Assembly (NCBI RefSeq): GCF_001649575.2
Contig: NC_051450.1
Location: 13,613,969-13,677,968, forward strand
Direction: 5' to 3'
From: Kryptolebias marmoratus
Taxonomy: Eukaryota; Chordata; Actinopteri; Cyprinodontiformes; Rivulidae
DNA length: 64,000 nt
Part shown: positions 45,901 to 60,900 of the stretch, one piece after another
Layout: each line of letters starts with the position of its first letter
How positions within the stretch are numbered: the stretch's first letter is position 1
Program-made: the position numbers and the translations under genes
The notes under the pieces: model-generated
Databases searched by the model: none
Told to the model about the DNA's origin: nothing
What the model saw: the letters and a program-made list of their open reading frames with translations, nothing else

Positions 45901-48900
45901 ATCAGTTAATGTGAGTCAGTGTCTGTCCTTCTCTCCCAGTTGTTGGTCTCAAAATAAGATGCATTTTTTTCTAGAGAAAAGTGCTTTCCAAAGGTCCAAA
46001 AGCTTCTATCGCAACATGTCTCATTTATATTAATTTACCTGTGGTTTCTCCTATCCATCAATGGTTAATTGAGTTACTTTTCTGCAGTTAACAGGTTGGA
46101 AAATTCTAATCAAATTTAAAATAAATGTAGGTTATTCTAAAATGTAATTTCTTACTTGAACACAGCTGATGGGCTTGATGAAGACTTGGCATGCAGACCC
46201 ATTCATTTGATTGGATTTATTTGATCAGCGAGGTGTAAAATGTGCCGGCCAAAGAAGTCTGGGAGATGAATAACAAGGATAACAAAAGTGCTGAAGACAG
46301 GTTCGCAAAACAAATACACCAAGAGATGAAATAATGGTGTCCTATCAAATTAAAGACGCAGTGGACTAAGTGTCACAGGTTGAAGGTAAATGGCACTAGG
46401 TTCAGTGTCCGCTGACGTCTGGATGGGGGTCTCAGTCCCACCGCTGCCTCCTGTTCTGACACATGTGTATTCTGGGTTCGGGAGGTTTGTGGTCGGTGTG
46501 GAACCCCGAGTGCACTATATCTATTTCCTGCACTTGTTATGGTTTCTCCAGCAAGACCCTGAAACATTCCAGGAGTTGAGCACAATATCAGGGTGTCTGT
46601 GGCTCGAAGCAGCTGTGTCAGCACTGAGAAACCTGTGGGTTTAGAGCATTCCCCGGCTTTATAAGGACACCTCACCCTTCATCTCATCCATCATAGATAA
46701 CAGACCGGGGATTCAGACATGCTGAGGTTAACATTGGCGAGAAAGCGAGAGGTATTTCTCCCTTTCTCCCTCCTAATTCTTGCGATGCAGCTAGTGATCA
46801 CTTCATACATCTGTGAAGTCTACAGTTCCTGCCATACCGCTGTATTTTCCACTGAGCCTTCACTGTCAAAATTCCTTTGCAAACACATTTATCATAGTGC
46901 AGCAGTTCTTAATTCTCATTTTCTTTTGAAAAGCTGCTAAAATCCACAGGTCCTGTTTTGAATAGATCAAATAACTTCAAGGCGTTCTCCTCAGCTTTGC
47001 CGAGCTGACAGTGGCACTTCCTAAAAGAAATAGTAACGCTGGTTTAGTTTGGTCCAGCTGCTTCAAACGTGGTCCAATGTTTTTTTTTAAACAGGTTTGA
47101 GTTAAGGGCCTCATAGTGACCATATCTGCTGAAAAGACAGATGCTAAACTATAAAGCTGATTTAAGTGTACAGGAGGTTAACACTTGTAGCTTAAGACAG
47201 ACATGACAAACCACTTACTGGGCTCACCTGTTAAAGTGAAGCAGGCTGAGCTTTAAAACAATATATGTCAAGATGCATTTACCATTCAATAAAATATAAG
47301 AACCATTGCTTATCTTAAATGAACATATTTAACAACCCTTAGAAGAACTTTAAAGAACTTAAAAGAGCATTTTTGTTTGATTAAATTGTGGGCTACAGTA
47401 AACTGGTTGTAGCAGCTGCTGCTGCATCTTCACTTTCCTGCGTGTTAATTGATTAGTTATGTACCAAAATAGGTTTTAAAAAGTGGCCAATATCGGCTGA
47501 TTAAAATCAATTTCTAGGGTAAAGAGCTAAAAAGAGGACTACTGAGACATCTAGAGTTAATCCAAAACTAATCTAAAACACTATTAAACCTAAAACCAAA
47601 CAAGGGTCAACTCAAAAACAACAAAACCTAAAACATAAACTCAAAAACCAACAAAAAACATACTTACTCCCCATAACATGTTTACACATAATGGAGAAAA
47701 GATGGCAGTGACAAGAGGATAATGAAGAATAAAGTATACATGCTTGTATGAGTGAGAGCAAGAATACGAAAAAAGGCAGAAGCTACAAATTGTGTTTCCC
47801 TCAGCTACACCTGGGAACAAAGATCTCCAATGAAACTGTTAAAACTAAAGTCAGATGTCAGACGGTGTCCCCACATCTCAGTTTCACTGGTTAGACTTTT
47901 CTGGAAAGTAAACCTACAGCCTCAGGGTGTAGACTGAAAGATGATGTTCAGACCAGGGAGGAAGGAGTTCCCCAATCTGATTTTGGGAGGGATCTCGCAC
48001 CTCAAGAGAGACAGAAAAGAGCAATAACTCATAGATTCAAGATATGCTGGGAGCACTGGCACAACAGTATTTTATCTCAGGATGTGGGAAGGGAAGGAAA
48101 GTGGGAGACAGTGGAGGAGAAGCAGCTGGTTGAAAGGGAAGAAGCAGATTGATTGGTTCGGGGGAGTTGAGGTGCCTTTGTCAAGAGATAAGAGTTTGTG
48201 GTTGTATTAGATAATACAGAAGAGGAGGCTGTGGTGGGATAAGGCCCAGCTGGAAGAATTTATCTGAAGCACACACTACACACCTTTAAGACATACAAAA
48301 TATGCACAGTTAAGAAAAGACTGGCTGTAGTTTTTCTGTCTTTGCTCTTGGACATAACTCACTGCATTTCATTTTTGATACAACTCATTTCTTTCAGGCT
48401 GGAATTCCACTGATCTTTGTGGAGACAGGCAGCCCAATGAGAAATGGTGGTCATGCTTAAAAGGAATTTTTACATCATAATTTTTCTCTTGCATGAGTTT
48501 TCAGTAACCATATATCCAGTCAACTCCAATAAAGCAGGTTTCATACTGGATTTGTGCAGCTGAAGAACCTGAAAGTTCTACGTTATTCTCTTGTCATATA
48601 TATTTGCTTTTTTTTCATCTGTAACTCTAATTTCAAGATTTATATGCAAAATGTGGCATTTAAACAATTCAGGTATTTACTGAAACTTTTTATAGGGCTA
48701 AAGTTAGAGTAAATGTGGACCAAAGAGATCCAGGTTTCCCTCCAGCCCTTATGGAAAACCCTAGTTGTGTTGAGGCCAGCTGGGCTCGGTAAACCTTTAA
48801 AAGAAAGCTCCTTCAGGGTAACCTTAACAGGCGCACAAACCATCTCAAAGTCCTCCAGAGAAAGCCCAGCAACCCTTCAAAGAAAATTAGACACAGATAT

Positions 48901-51900
48901 GTAACAACCTTGAGGTTTAATAATAACTCGTGTAGTGCTCTTTCACACAGGAATGCTGTTTGTGAGAAAAACCTTTTTTAAGACAAACAATAAAGAAATG
49001 ACTCTGATGTCATGGCTGATAAGGTCCTTCTGTAACTATTGATAACTATTTCACAGAACATCTCTTCAAAAGTGACCATACTATCCCTTTAGTGCTGAAC
49101 AGTTCTCACTAATCAGGCACCTAGCAGCTCACAGAAGTTGTTGTGGTTCTCAGCCTCAAACCGAGTCCTAAGTCTTCTCCAAGACAATAAAAACAGATGC
49201 ACTCTGGTTTAGCAACCTTCCAAATCATTTCAATCATTTATGCAATGCAAAAGCAGTCCAGGAGATCCTCCTGGACTTGATCCATTAATGTTTGTCTTAG
49301 CTTACTCTGCAGTGGAATTTATTAAGGAGGCAGAGAGATGTACTTCTAAACTGAGCCCACAGCTTCTACTCTTCTGCTTAAAAAAATAGGACAGTCATAA
49401 ATTTGCCAGTTCTGATGTCTAGGGATTTTTGTATACGTGTGCCAGTTAAGATAGGCCAACAGCATAAATTCCAGACAAACTTAATCTACATTGAACTTTT
49501 CAAGCTACTTCATTGATTTTGGTCCAAGAGTCTCTAAACAGCCTCCCGCTGTACCTCCTGCCAACGAAGTCAGTAGGGTTTAATTCTCCTCGAAAGGCTC
49601 TGATGTTGAACATCTTCGCATGTGGACGTCCCAGTATCATCTCCTTTTGCTGATCACAGCTTGTGCAATGTTCCTCCTTCCTTTGCTGTGTGACTTCTCA
49701 GAACTTTTAACTTAACTTTGTCAAAAGAAATCTGTATTAATGAGCACACTTGTATGACACTTGAGTATATTGTGCTGCTTAGTCCTCTAATACAAAGTCC
49801 ACACTGCTCTGATAAATATATATTATAAATTAAATAGCTACTATTGCATTGTGTATAATATTAAAGGTGTTTTCCATTCTGATCGGAATGACAGGAAGTG
49901 AGACATTCCGAGTTCCAAGTTTTCCTCATGTTTATGTAATTAATGCCTTTGCAACTTATATTTTGATAGACATGAGTTGTACATTTCCAGCTTAGCTGAT
50001 ACCGATGGATAATGATGATTTTTGACACTTTCAGTTCCAAAAAGATCTGATCAACTTTTTTTTAACCTGGCTCCATTACTCTCTTTGAAATGACTTTATT
50101 AGACTGAACCAAAACACCAGTAACCAAAGAAGAGTTGAAAATCATTGATGTTTTTTTCCAGATGTGTAAGTAATTAGTTGCTATTTTTTATAAGGCTTGT
50201 GGTCCAGGAGTCAATGGCTTTTCTGACTCACCTTTAAGAGTGAAGAAAAGCAGCAAACCCCATTGTGGTCTTCTTCCTCCTGCTTTTCTCAGCCTCCATA
50301 ATAATCCCGGTGTCCTTGATGTGACCTGCTTGCACATGTCAGGGGAGGTTTCAGGAGTTCAGCGAGGCCTCTGTAAAGTGCCTCTCAAACACATGGGTTG
50401 AGTCATTGATTTAGTAATTAAATAAAAGAACAGCTAAGCAAAACGAAAGCTTTCCAGGACCTGTGTTTCCCTAACGCCTGCTGGTAGAAAGTGTTTCGTT
50501 TTGGCGAGCAGCAGCTCTCTGTTCTGCAAGGAACACGCTCGTACACCAGCTCTTACATTTCTGTTCCCTTCGGTGTGTGTATTTCTCTGTGCATGTGTGA
50601 GTTCAGCTTCAGAATAACACACAGCATCACACTTTTGTAAAACAAACTGATACTTTTTTATGTGAGGCTCCTGCGTCCACAAACACTAAAGTTTTCTCCG
50701 ACACCTCCGGCAGCAGAACACACAGGCACACTTTTACAACAAATTGGGGGATTCTAATTTTTTCCTTTTTTAGTATAAGCAATAAAATCCTCACAGTCAA
50801 AAATAATAAAGAAAGAGGAGGGAGGGAAGAGGGGACTTTTGGTTGCCAGGATCAACCCACAACTTCCTGGTTTGCAAAAGGGAGTTAAAGCGGAGAGGAA
50901 CAGATTTAAGCTCCAAAACTCTGTCAGCTGTATAATGACTCTCACATTTTCCATGTGTGCCTGAGACTGCAGACAGATGGAATTTGCTGAAATTCATTTT
51001 CTGGCACCTCTCCACAGTTCTTATCACACATACATGTTTAATTTAACATTATGAATGTATACAGCATGCTACCCTCTACAGTAGATTTTTGTTACTGTTA
51101 CTGAGGGAGTAATCTGGTTTAGATTACAGGTGAGGTGATTATCAAAATAAAACCAGGGGGGCATGGGGGACTAAAGGCAAGACTACCAAGGCATGAAGAC
51201 CACAGACAAAGAAAGAAATAGCGACATCAATGATCGCAAGAAAACCAACAGAATGCAACAATCATACAAGACAGAACAAGAAAATACAGATTCAAGACCC
51301 TAAAACGGTGACGTTCAGCGGTTAAAATGTTAATCTGTTTATCCACAAAGTCAGTCTTTGTGGTATGAATGGAATGGAAAGTTGAACCAAGATTTCTCTT
51401 CAGAGTGATAAGTTTATCACAGTCATGAGACTGACTTGCGTATCTCAAACACATTTCTTGGATTTCTGTTTCTGTTAGAATTGAATCCGAAATTGGCATT
51501 GTTACACACCTAATTCCTGAATTAGGCTCTTTTATTCTTGTGATCAGAATACATAATCTTGCTGTGGTAAAGATTCAATCAACACACAAAAAAAGGCAAT
51601 GAGGTTGTTTTTAGCCACTTTTTTAAGTAAAAAGTAGAAGAATCACAGCTTCGGTACCTCCATTCTTCAGAAAGTACCCTATCATCTCAATTGTTTTCTT
51701 AATTACTCAAAACAAACTGTTGTGTAAAATAATTTCACACCCATTCCCTGGTGTTAATTACTGCTATCAGTGAATGGCATCTCCTCTGTGTGACTCCCAA
51801 ACCAGATGTCAGCCAGCCCCTCCTGTCTTGTGACGCTCCGTGTCAACTCCTCAGAGACAGAGGAGTGTGCCGCCCTCACGTCTGGAGTGTGTCTGTCTAA

Positions 51901-54900
51901 ATGGGCTCTCCTTCCTGCAGCAGGACGGTTTGTTGTCTTTCACACCAACTTGCCCACAGATGTGGTGGGCCACCCAGAAGAAAACCAATGATTTAGCATT
52001 AAAAAATTGCATTTCCGTTAATTTTTCACCTCAGAACACCCCATCGGTCTGTAGATCTTCTCCTCTTTGTGATTTGATCTGTTGACTTTTGGGAAAACGA
52101 GAATAATTTCGCAAATTAACATTCTGCATGTGGTTTGCCCTCATTATTTTTCTCTTGGAATTAATCTTTGCAGTGAGCATTTCACACATGATTGCAATTT
52201 TTCCTTTCCATTCTGAAGTTTCCTCCCTCAGCATTTAGCTTTTTTTTCTCTTTTTTATCACTCAACTCCCACTTTTTAGACACTTTTCAACAAATCTGTA
52301 AACTAGTCAAGGCATAACTCACTACTACTGCTATTCTACAATGAAATATTTTCACTTTTTTATCGTTTTCACCTAATTTACTAAAAGTCAAGCTATTCAG
52401 TGTGTTTGAAACATATTTAAGATTCATTCAAACCACCTGACAACACACAGACCACAGTCATGTTTGTATTTTACTGCCCGACATGGTATATGGTAAAGCT
52501 GACTATTACATAAAATCCCTTTTTTCCACCATGACCATAATGTTATATAGCCATTTCCCACAGGCAGAAAGAAAAGAACCCTGGGTTGGTTAGAAAAGTC
52601 AGTCCACATGAAACACATGTTCCTTCTTCACTGCTTTGGTAAAGATGTTTGTCCAGATGGTAGAGCCTGTGGTGGATGTGGCCAATGTGGTGGTGAGTTT
52701 GGCTGATGGGGGCACGGCCTTTAGAAGAAGTGTTGCGCAAAGATTTTTCCAACCAGTTTCCTGTCATGTTTCCCAGATATCCACTCTTTGACTCCTCGAA
52801 GGTTTGATGTGGCAGCACCTTGGTAGAAACGGGAAATGCAGTTCAGTGCATTCAGTTTCAGGGGCTTCTTTAGGAGGACGTGGGGCATGAAAGTCTCCAC
52901 TTTTTTAGGCAATTTGTTTAATCGCTACATTGTAAAAATGTAACGACTTGTTTTGACAAAAAAAAAAAAATTCAAGTGGAAGTGAAATTTTTGTATTTAT
53001 TTTATCAGGCTATATTCTCTTGATTAAAAATCTCTTAGCAGGAAAAGGGAGGCAGTGGACACAAAACCACTGGTTTAATCTACCTGTCTGACCTCCAAAG
53101 ACGACACATAACTAATTTGGGTAATAATTTCAACTTAACATTTTTTTCCAATAATAAGGTTTAAATTAATAATTTCATTTTATAACAACTTCATCAATAG
53201 GTTGTTAAACTGACAAAAAATATGTTAACAAACAGGCAAACCCATTTTTTACAGTGAAGACATTTACCGCAGCATTTCTTTAACTAAAAATATGGTGGTT
53301 TCACCTTAAATTACACGTGACCCATGGGGCTTTTTTGTTGCCAGAGGATATTTTTCATTCAGTGTATCTCACCAAAACTTATTGTGTGCGTAATATTTTC
53401 TCTCCCATGAATTATTCTCTTTCCAGCAATAGTTTAAGAGAAGACAGATGGAGATTTCAAAGTGCTTTAAATTAGTAAATAGTTTATGTAGAATATATTT
53501 TTTTACTCATTGCAAAGCACAAAAGAAAAAGGGGAACCATTTTTGTGGTTTATTATTCCAGCTGCTCATCACGTTATTTGTTTTATTTCTGGTTTTCTCC
53601 AGCTAGTGACATTTCACTGCTTGCTTTTGTTTGAACTGTGCTCCAGCTCCCCGTCAACACTGGGGGTGTTCGCCGTTCTGCATTTTGACTGGCACTGGAA
53701 GCGACTGGCAGTAGACCTGATCAGAGACGGATAACAAGATCCAGGAGAGCTTTTCCCAGAAACATTAAAAAATGTTGACTAAAAGCATACTCAAAATTCC
53801 CAAATTGCTTGAAGTTTTATTTAAATTATAATGAAGATTGGTGTTATAATGTGTCTCTTTTTGTTTCTTGGAGCTGTTTGAAACCTTTGAATCCTGTTTT
53901 TTTTATTGGATTAAACTATTTCCTGCTTTCCTGGAATTAGTTCAAACTAGCTTTTCTTTTAGCTCTTGGTGTTGAATTTCTTTCAAAGTCAAGCATGGGC
54001 AGCCTATTGAGTTCTGAATGCTAATGTGGTGGTCATTAACCAGTGGGCCACACACACAAAGACAAAGAAAAACACACACACACACACACACACTTATTTT
54101 AGAACTAGAACAGTTGGAGTGCTGAAGCTCTGATGTTTTGCTTTGTAACTAAAACCGAAGTCACTCCGTGGGTCCCAAATCTCCAAGCTGAGTAAGACCA
54201 TTCCCCGCTTTCCACTCCTTTGTTGATGAGATTTTCTGGAAAGATGAACTGTTTGTGCAACTGCAGCGAGCGCTGACTGTGTGCAGAGCCTTGTGGGGGC
54301 CTCTGGGCCTCGTGGGAGGGGGGTGGGGCAGAAGTGCAGGAAAGGCCCTGGATGCTGCTGCAGACTGAGCGCGCCTCATGGAAGAACTATTTTTGAAGTG
54401 TGTATGTCTTTATCTTTGGTCTCAGCTGGTCTTGGTGGTAGGATGCGTTTTGGCCTGCCTGTTTTGCTTTTTTATTGGCCAGTTTCATGTTTCAGGTTAC
54501 ATGACTTAGAGCTAATAAGCTTACTTTAGCACCAAATCGAATTGAAGCGTCAAACTCCTGGCACTGCTGCTGACTTAAGCTCTACACAGCAATTGTGCTT
54601 CTTTAACTTATTGTTTTTGAATGAAGGCTCTAAAACCCAACTTCCAGCATCAGCAGGAAGAGAAAATCTCTTCTACTTTGTCACTTAAGCCCTAAACAGC
54701 AGCTAGATAAGACTGGCTGGTGAACATACTGTAATACATATGGGCATGGACCAGTAGAAAATTTTGACTGATAACACTGAGTGAAATTATCACTTTTTCA
54801 TTGAAAACAGCACTTTCAAACTAAATTATATGATCTTATAGCTTTTATTTTAAAAAATGCTACTATTGCTATTACTGTTGACAAAATAATATCAAATATT

Positions 54901-57900
54901 GCAATAAAAATGACGTTTTAGTTACTTATCAGTATGTTTAGGATATTTCTGTGCAGTCAGTTTGATACATAGGTACACAATAGGACTGATATATGTGAAA
55001 AAAGTGTTATTGATAGAAACCTAAAGCACTGCCCAAAGCTTAGGATCTAAAATGAAAAGATAAACTACATCAAGACTGGAAATGTCAACAAAAGTCAAGA
55101 CCAAGTGCGGCAGAAGATCAGTAAACCTAGAGCTTAACTAACACCTGATCAAGTCAAGACAGTAATTCAAGAAAATGACCAAACACCAAACATACTGATC
55201 AATATATCAGCTAAATAAGCACAGATTTACTCAAAGGTGGAGGACTTAAATGTGAACATAGTTTTCATACAAGATCAATTTATTATATTACTAAAGTAAA
55301 AGTACTTATTTAGCAGAATCTTTCTTTTATGTGCATAGAAAAGTGTTGTCCCTTGTTCTCCTACGGCGATTTGACAGCAGCTTGGAATCTGCAAAAACTG
55401 CTGGATGTTAAAACTTTAGAAAAAAAGTCTCAAATTGACATTTCGGCACCTTTGCTGTTTCAGATGTTTGAGACTCAGTCAAATATCTGACAGAGCGGCA
55501 TCATTCTTTTTTCTTTTTCAGTTTTCATAAAGTCAGCCTGTCACAGTGCCTGAAAGGTTCTTGGCTTACCGTGGGTGAATTTAACAACTTTTCCACTTCA
55601 TCCATCACCGCTTTCTCCAGTTTTCATAGCTTTATGCACTTTCCTTCTCCTAGGCTTGTCTGTTTTTTCCCCAATTCCACCTTTTGTAACTAAATTTGTC
55701 CTTGTTTGTCCTTATCTCTCCTCATTTTCTTGTAATTTACTGAGTCTTATGTCTTACTGTCTTATGTGATGGAAGCGTATGTTTTCCATCATTTGTAATA
55801 TAAGAGATGGAGCCCGAATCAGCCCACACAAGAAGCTGACATGGTGCTGGTTTTTGGCAAAGCCCCAGAGCCATCTTATGAACTCAGAAGACTTTGGCCC
55901 TAATTCTACACTTCCACTGGTTGCGTAATGTTTCTGGTCCAGCCTTGAATTTAGCACCGTGTGCATGTCGTAGGATGTAATATCCTCTCCATGCTGTTAA
56001 ACAGTTATTAGAGGAAGTATCCTCAAAGCCAGGACCTCCACTGCAGAGAGAGAAATGTGCCAGTGGATGGTGTTCAGCTTGGATGCACAACATCTCCCTG
56101 CATGCTCCTCTGGAGACAAATCCTGCCCAAAACACACTTACAAAAGCTGTTAGTGTGTTTAGGTGATTCAGAGTTTCTGTGTGAAGACATAAAACTCGCT
56201 TCTTTCTTTTTTTTAGCCTCGCCTTCACCCCCTGTCTTTCAAACTACATGTGACTATGGTGCAGAAAGTTTTGCCAAACCCATCACACATTCTTCATTGC
56301 AAACTGAATAGTTCTAAAAACTCATTTGCCCCCACTTTGATAAAAAATTTTCAAAACCTAAATGAGTTGGGCATATGTGTGTATGTTTCTGGTTATTGTA
56401 GGAGGCAATACCATCATTTTTTATGTACTTTTTTTTTTGCACATAAATGCATGGATATTTTTAAATGTATTACATTGGTGTGTTAAATATCTATGTTGTG
56501 AATTCCTTTAATTGTGTTTAATCTGATCTTTTGTGAAGACAACTAATGGGAATGCAGTAGAAAAATAGTTATTTGCGCAAGTAGGTACATTGAAAGGACA
56601 TTTTAACAATACAAACATTTATTTTCAATGACATCAAAGAGGGAATAAACTCGAACAACCCCTGAAAGTCACTGATGTCCAGAAACAAGGACCACTTGCT
56701 CACTCACAAAGTGTACCAGATGAGCTATTGAAAGCTTTTTATAACCTCCCTCTGAGAATGTTGAGCTGTGAATGATTCATTCATTGGGCCTTCATCTGCT
56801 TTCTAACTGTAAAACAACTTGGCCCAGATGACAGTGCATCAAAGATCTTGTAAAACATCTTATTTGTGTTTGAATAATGAAGGACAGATGGCTTGAAATA
56901 TTACAGCTATTAAAAACAAAAACAACGAGAAACAGACATTTTCATTTTGATTGTCAGATGGATTAAATTGGCACATTTTGGCATGTATGGTTGTGTTTTC
57001 TTGTTCTTTGTATTCTTGGAGCATGGTGAGAGAATGAACAATAAGGGCTCCTAAAATGACTCAGGTTGGGGTTTCTATTTTTGAAACTACATAAAAACAA
57101 AACAACTTACCCGGGAATTAAAGCAAGAACTTCCTCCACCATCCATCTAACCTCAGAGTGCTGATTTGTTGAAACGATGATTCAGAACCTTTAAAGTGGA
57201 AGCTTAAAGATCTACAATAAAAATATGAACACCTAATGTTGTAGATAGCTCTTGGAATGACCCCAGTTTGTAGAAATAGAGTTTAAATCTGACAGGACTG
57301 ATGACCTAACGGCTTGGTCAAAGCATTCGCTTCTGACCTAAAACAACTCCAATCACACCACTTTCATAGTGTTTCATGCAAACACTGCTTATAAGCCTTT
57401 ACAGTGCCATCAGTTTCACATTATAGTTATTTTTGCAGAAATATTATAATAATCCTGCTAGAGGTGGCCCAGGCTTCACTGGAAGTGCTACAGCTAGCTG
57501 TTGGTGCTGCTGTTTGTGACTGTGAATAACCATGAAACTGTGTATGATACCGTTATACTGCTTTATTTAGCAGGATTGTTTGAATGTAAAATATAAAAAT
57601 GCAAACAAGAATAAAAGAAATTTAATTTACATTGAGCCTGTATTTGACTTGCTGTTTACATTGCAGTAAAGTGCTAAATAAAAAGTATGTGATGTGTGGA
57701 TAAAATCTGTGTGGTTTTATTTATTTATTTTTATTCAAAGCACACTCTACCAACTCCTTTTTTTCTCCTTTGCTTTCTTTGTTCATCTGGTCTCACTGCC
57801 TTCACTGGAGTGAAAAGATTTTCCTCCCCTGCCGAAGTTTGTCCTCTCTCTCTTTGGTGCTGGATGTAATTCCCTTCACTACTTTTAGAGTAGATTTACA

Positions 57901-60900
57901 CTCTGCTTTCTGGACAGTGGGTTCGTCAGGGCTGGGGTCCAAAAAAGCAGTTTTTGTGACCTCAGCACACAGCGTTATGTTCTTATCCGTTTCTATAGTG
58001 TCCCTGTTACTATTTACCATAAATAAACAGCTGTTAAATCATCAAGGCTCACGTATCACTGTGGCCCCCTGCACATTATTTTGGCATTTCAGAGGGCTAT
58101 GCTGATATAAAATATGCTGCTTGGGTACTCCTTTGTTTTAGGAAACGAGGCTGATGAGTGACACAGGCTTGAAGACACTTTTATATGACGAAGGTGGACA
58201 CTGATGGAACATTGTGGTTTTGCAGAAACAATGAGGGACTTTGAGCCAAAACACACAGTGACAAGAAGAATTCCCTTAAAATTTAAAAACCCAGTTTTCT
58301 GAAATGTTCTGGTTTTGGAAATAGCTTTTTAGCTCAAAGCATTGTGTTTCTTTCTGCAATGTGGAGTAAAAGTGTTGTTGGCCTGTGGTCTCGTTGCCCT
58401 TGACGAGGGGTATTTTTCTACTTGTGGTCAGTGGTGGTGTGACAACATCTGCCTTTTGCAAACAAAGACGAAAGATGACGAATCAGTGTTTGTTGTCATG
58501 ATGAGCAAACGCTAACAAACTCTTGTGATTTTTTTAAGGGGTACATTGCATATTATGGAGACATGAGCAAGTTCATTTGGAAAAAAATTGTTCCTATAGA
58601 TTTTAATTTAATGTGAAAACATCGCAACAATTTCTTTTTCTGTCACTTCCTCTTTGGTATTTAAGCGGTGTGTGCAGAACACTGTTGAGCAGTGCAGACA
58701 CAGCGAAACGGGAGTTCATTTTCTACAACAAAAATAAGATGAATGAGTCATAAAACCTCTCTACTTGCTTCTGTTTGTCTGTTCTTGGTTAAACAACCTT
58801 AACCCTGATCTTAACATCCATTTCACGTTTACTCGCTGGTGCATTTTGTTGTCACAGAGGAAGCTGTTGAACTGAAATCCTTTTTTTCTTCCCGTCATAT
58901 CAGCCACGTATCATAAGTCACATCAGTTGTTGTTCACATTTGAAAGCCAAGTCTAAATTTTCCACTTATTCACAGAGCATCTGAAGTTTGTCTTTCAGAT
59001 TTGCACTAAAAAGACTAATTTATACAATTTCCAAGTGTTTTGGATGGTTTCACTGCAGCAGATTTGTAACCCTTGTCAGGTTGTTTGCACTAAAACAGCA
59101 GCTTTGGACTGCAGCACTTTGATAACTGCGAGTTGATAAACTGATATGTTTGCTTTACTGACTCTTCAAACATGTCATGAGTCGTAAATAATGCAGTCAT
59201 TTATCGTGGCTGTGCTGACAGTCAAACAGGAGGTAAGCTGCAGTCATCACTTTTTGCTAAGTAACTCTCCCTATAAGCTGTTTTTTTAAAAGCCCCAGAT
59301 GTTTTATTAGGAAGTATTGTGATTTAAAAGAACCCCACTACCCCCACATTCATTATGAGGTAATTGGCAAGAATTCTCAATGAATTGATTTACTGCTGGA
59401 CAAAATGGACAAAAGTGAAATCATTTTACTTTAGTCATTTATTCACTTTTTATTAAAAATGTGATGACAAGGAGGAAACACTTTCAATTACAGAGTAGAA
59501 AATAAGCACAAAATAAAAGCAAAGACAAAGGAAATGTGGAAAGTGACATTAATTAAAAAGAAAAGCCAAGCAGTCCCATATTAAAATCATTTAAAAAAAT
59601 TATTACAATGGTGTATCCTATGCAGTTTTTTTTTAAAAAGTGCCATGACGTTTTAAGTCAGGGCTTCATGTGTTTTTGTATTCTTCACAACATATAGTCA
59701 GAACCTAGAATCACATCATTTCTGATCTCTTTTGATGGACAAAGTAGAGAAAATACATTTTATTGGCCTGTGAGTTGGTGTCAATATTTGCAGAAGAATC
59801 ATGGTTTAAACCTGTTTTTTAATCTTGCATGGCTAATCCCCACATTTTATCATCAGAAACCTCTCGTTTCACTTCCCTTCCAGCTGGACTTAACTCTCAG
59901 CCTAACTCTCAGCAACCATTAACAGTCCCTTTACACCTATAAGAACCAGTCATGTTATTAACTTTGGCATCTAAACTCCCAGTGGGACTTCCCAGAGCCA
60001 ATCAGCACTGCGAGTTTAATCATTTTAAGCATGACCTCAACATCTAAAACCTACATGGACAGATGCTTAAAACGGTTTGTGCACTTTGCATGATGGTGAC
60101 TGACTGTGTCCTGTTAACCTGTATGTGTTTGGATTGTGTTACAATGTAGGATAACAATGGTATCTTTATTCTATATTCAAGAAACTGAAGGAAGTCTCAT
60201 TCCAGGTGCATAACAACCCCAAACACCCCCTCTGTCTCCAACACACACTGCACTCCCACTCACACAGACACACACTTCCTGGATTAAAAATGAAATACAG
60301 CTGTGTTCCCGTCAGCACTGTGGATCCTGCCACTCATCCGCTGTAGAAAAAAAAAATCCTCAGACAGAAATACAGGAATAGTCCACAAGTGTCTCCACAA
60401 GCGGAGGCCCTTAGTTTGACTCTGCCGCTGCAGGAGGGAGGATGCAGGAGTTTACGCTGCACGGAAGTACACTAAAGTGAAGAATTTTTTTACTCAGAAA
60501 GAGAACTTGCAGAGTAAAAAGGGAATTCAGGAAAACAAGTGTGTCACTGAGTGTAAACGAGTCAGGGGGGTGTTTTTGTGTCTCCTAACCCCTTCACCGC
60601 CCAGGCCCTGGGGGAACTGCTGATCTCTTTAATGTGGACTCCAGGGCTGTTTGTCCAGATGTGGGACTTTCAGAGTCCTCAGTGGCCTTTAACTTCAACA
60701 GTATGTTCATGTTAAACATTTCTGCTCATATATATATATATATATAAAAAAAAAGACGACTGACATTAAATAAATCACTCTTTTTTTCAACAGGGATCCA
60801 GGAGGGCACCCAATGCACTAAGTGTAAGAATGAGTGGGCACTGAAGACCTCCATAGCTCTGCTCTATGTCCTGTGTACTCTCCTCACCATCGCTGTTGCT

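Larger units (their letters stand above)
41534..60793 (+). other. colec12: colec12 intron 2
   Basis: A 19.3 kb intron between the exon for the cytoplasmic tail and the transmembrane exon. It contains a LINE reverse transcriptase relic (42205-42602), a perfect hairpin (42971-43016), three short inverted-repeat elements (43173-43452, 44693-45040, 52928-53258), a partial long-TIR element (57215-57325), a CA repeat (54072-54093), an A run (42123-42143) and a TA run just before the acceptor (60729-60746). Outside these I see no gene. A weak TATA-plus-ORF candidate at 46660-46940 is given as a finding. Confidence 0.6.

Noticed and set aside
46373..46675. 100-codon minus-strand ORF in colec12 intron 2
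   Set aside because: No domain, no splice partners and no promoter context; GC-rich patches produce such frames by chance.
54161..54529. Overlapping ORFs in a GC-richer patch
   Set aside because: Composition-driven frames on both strands, with no resemblance to known proteins.
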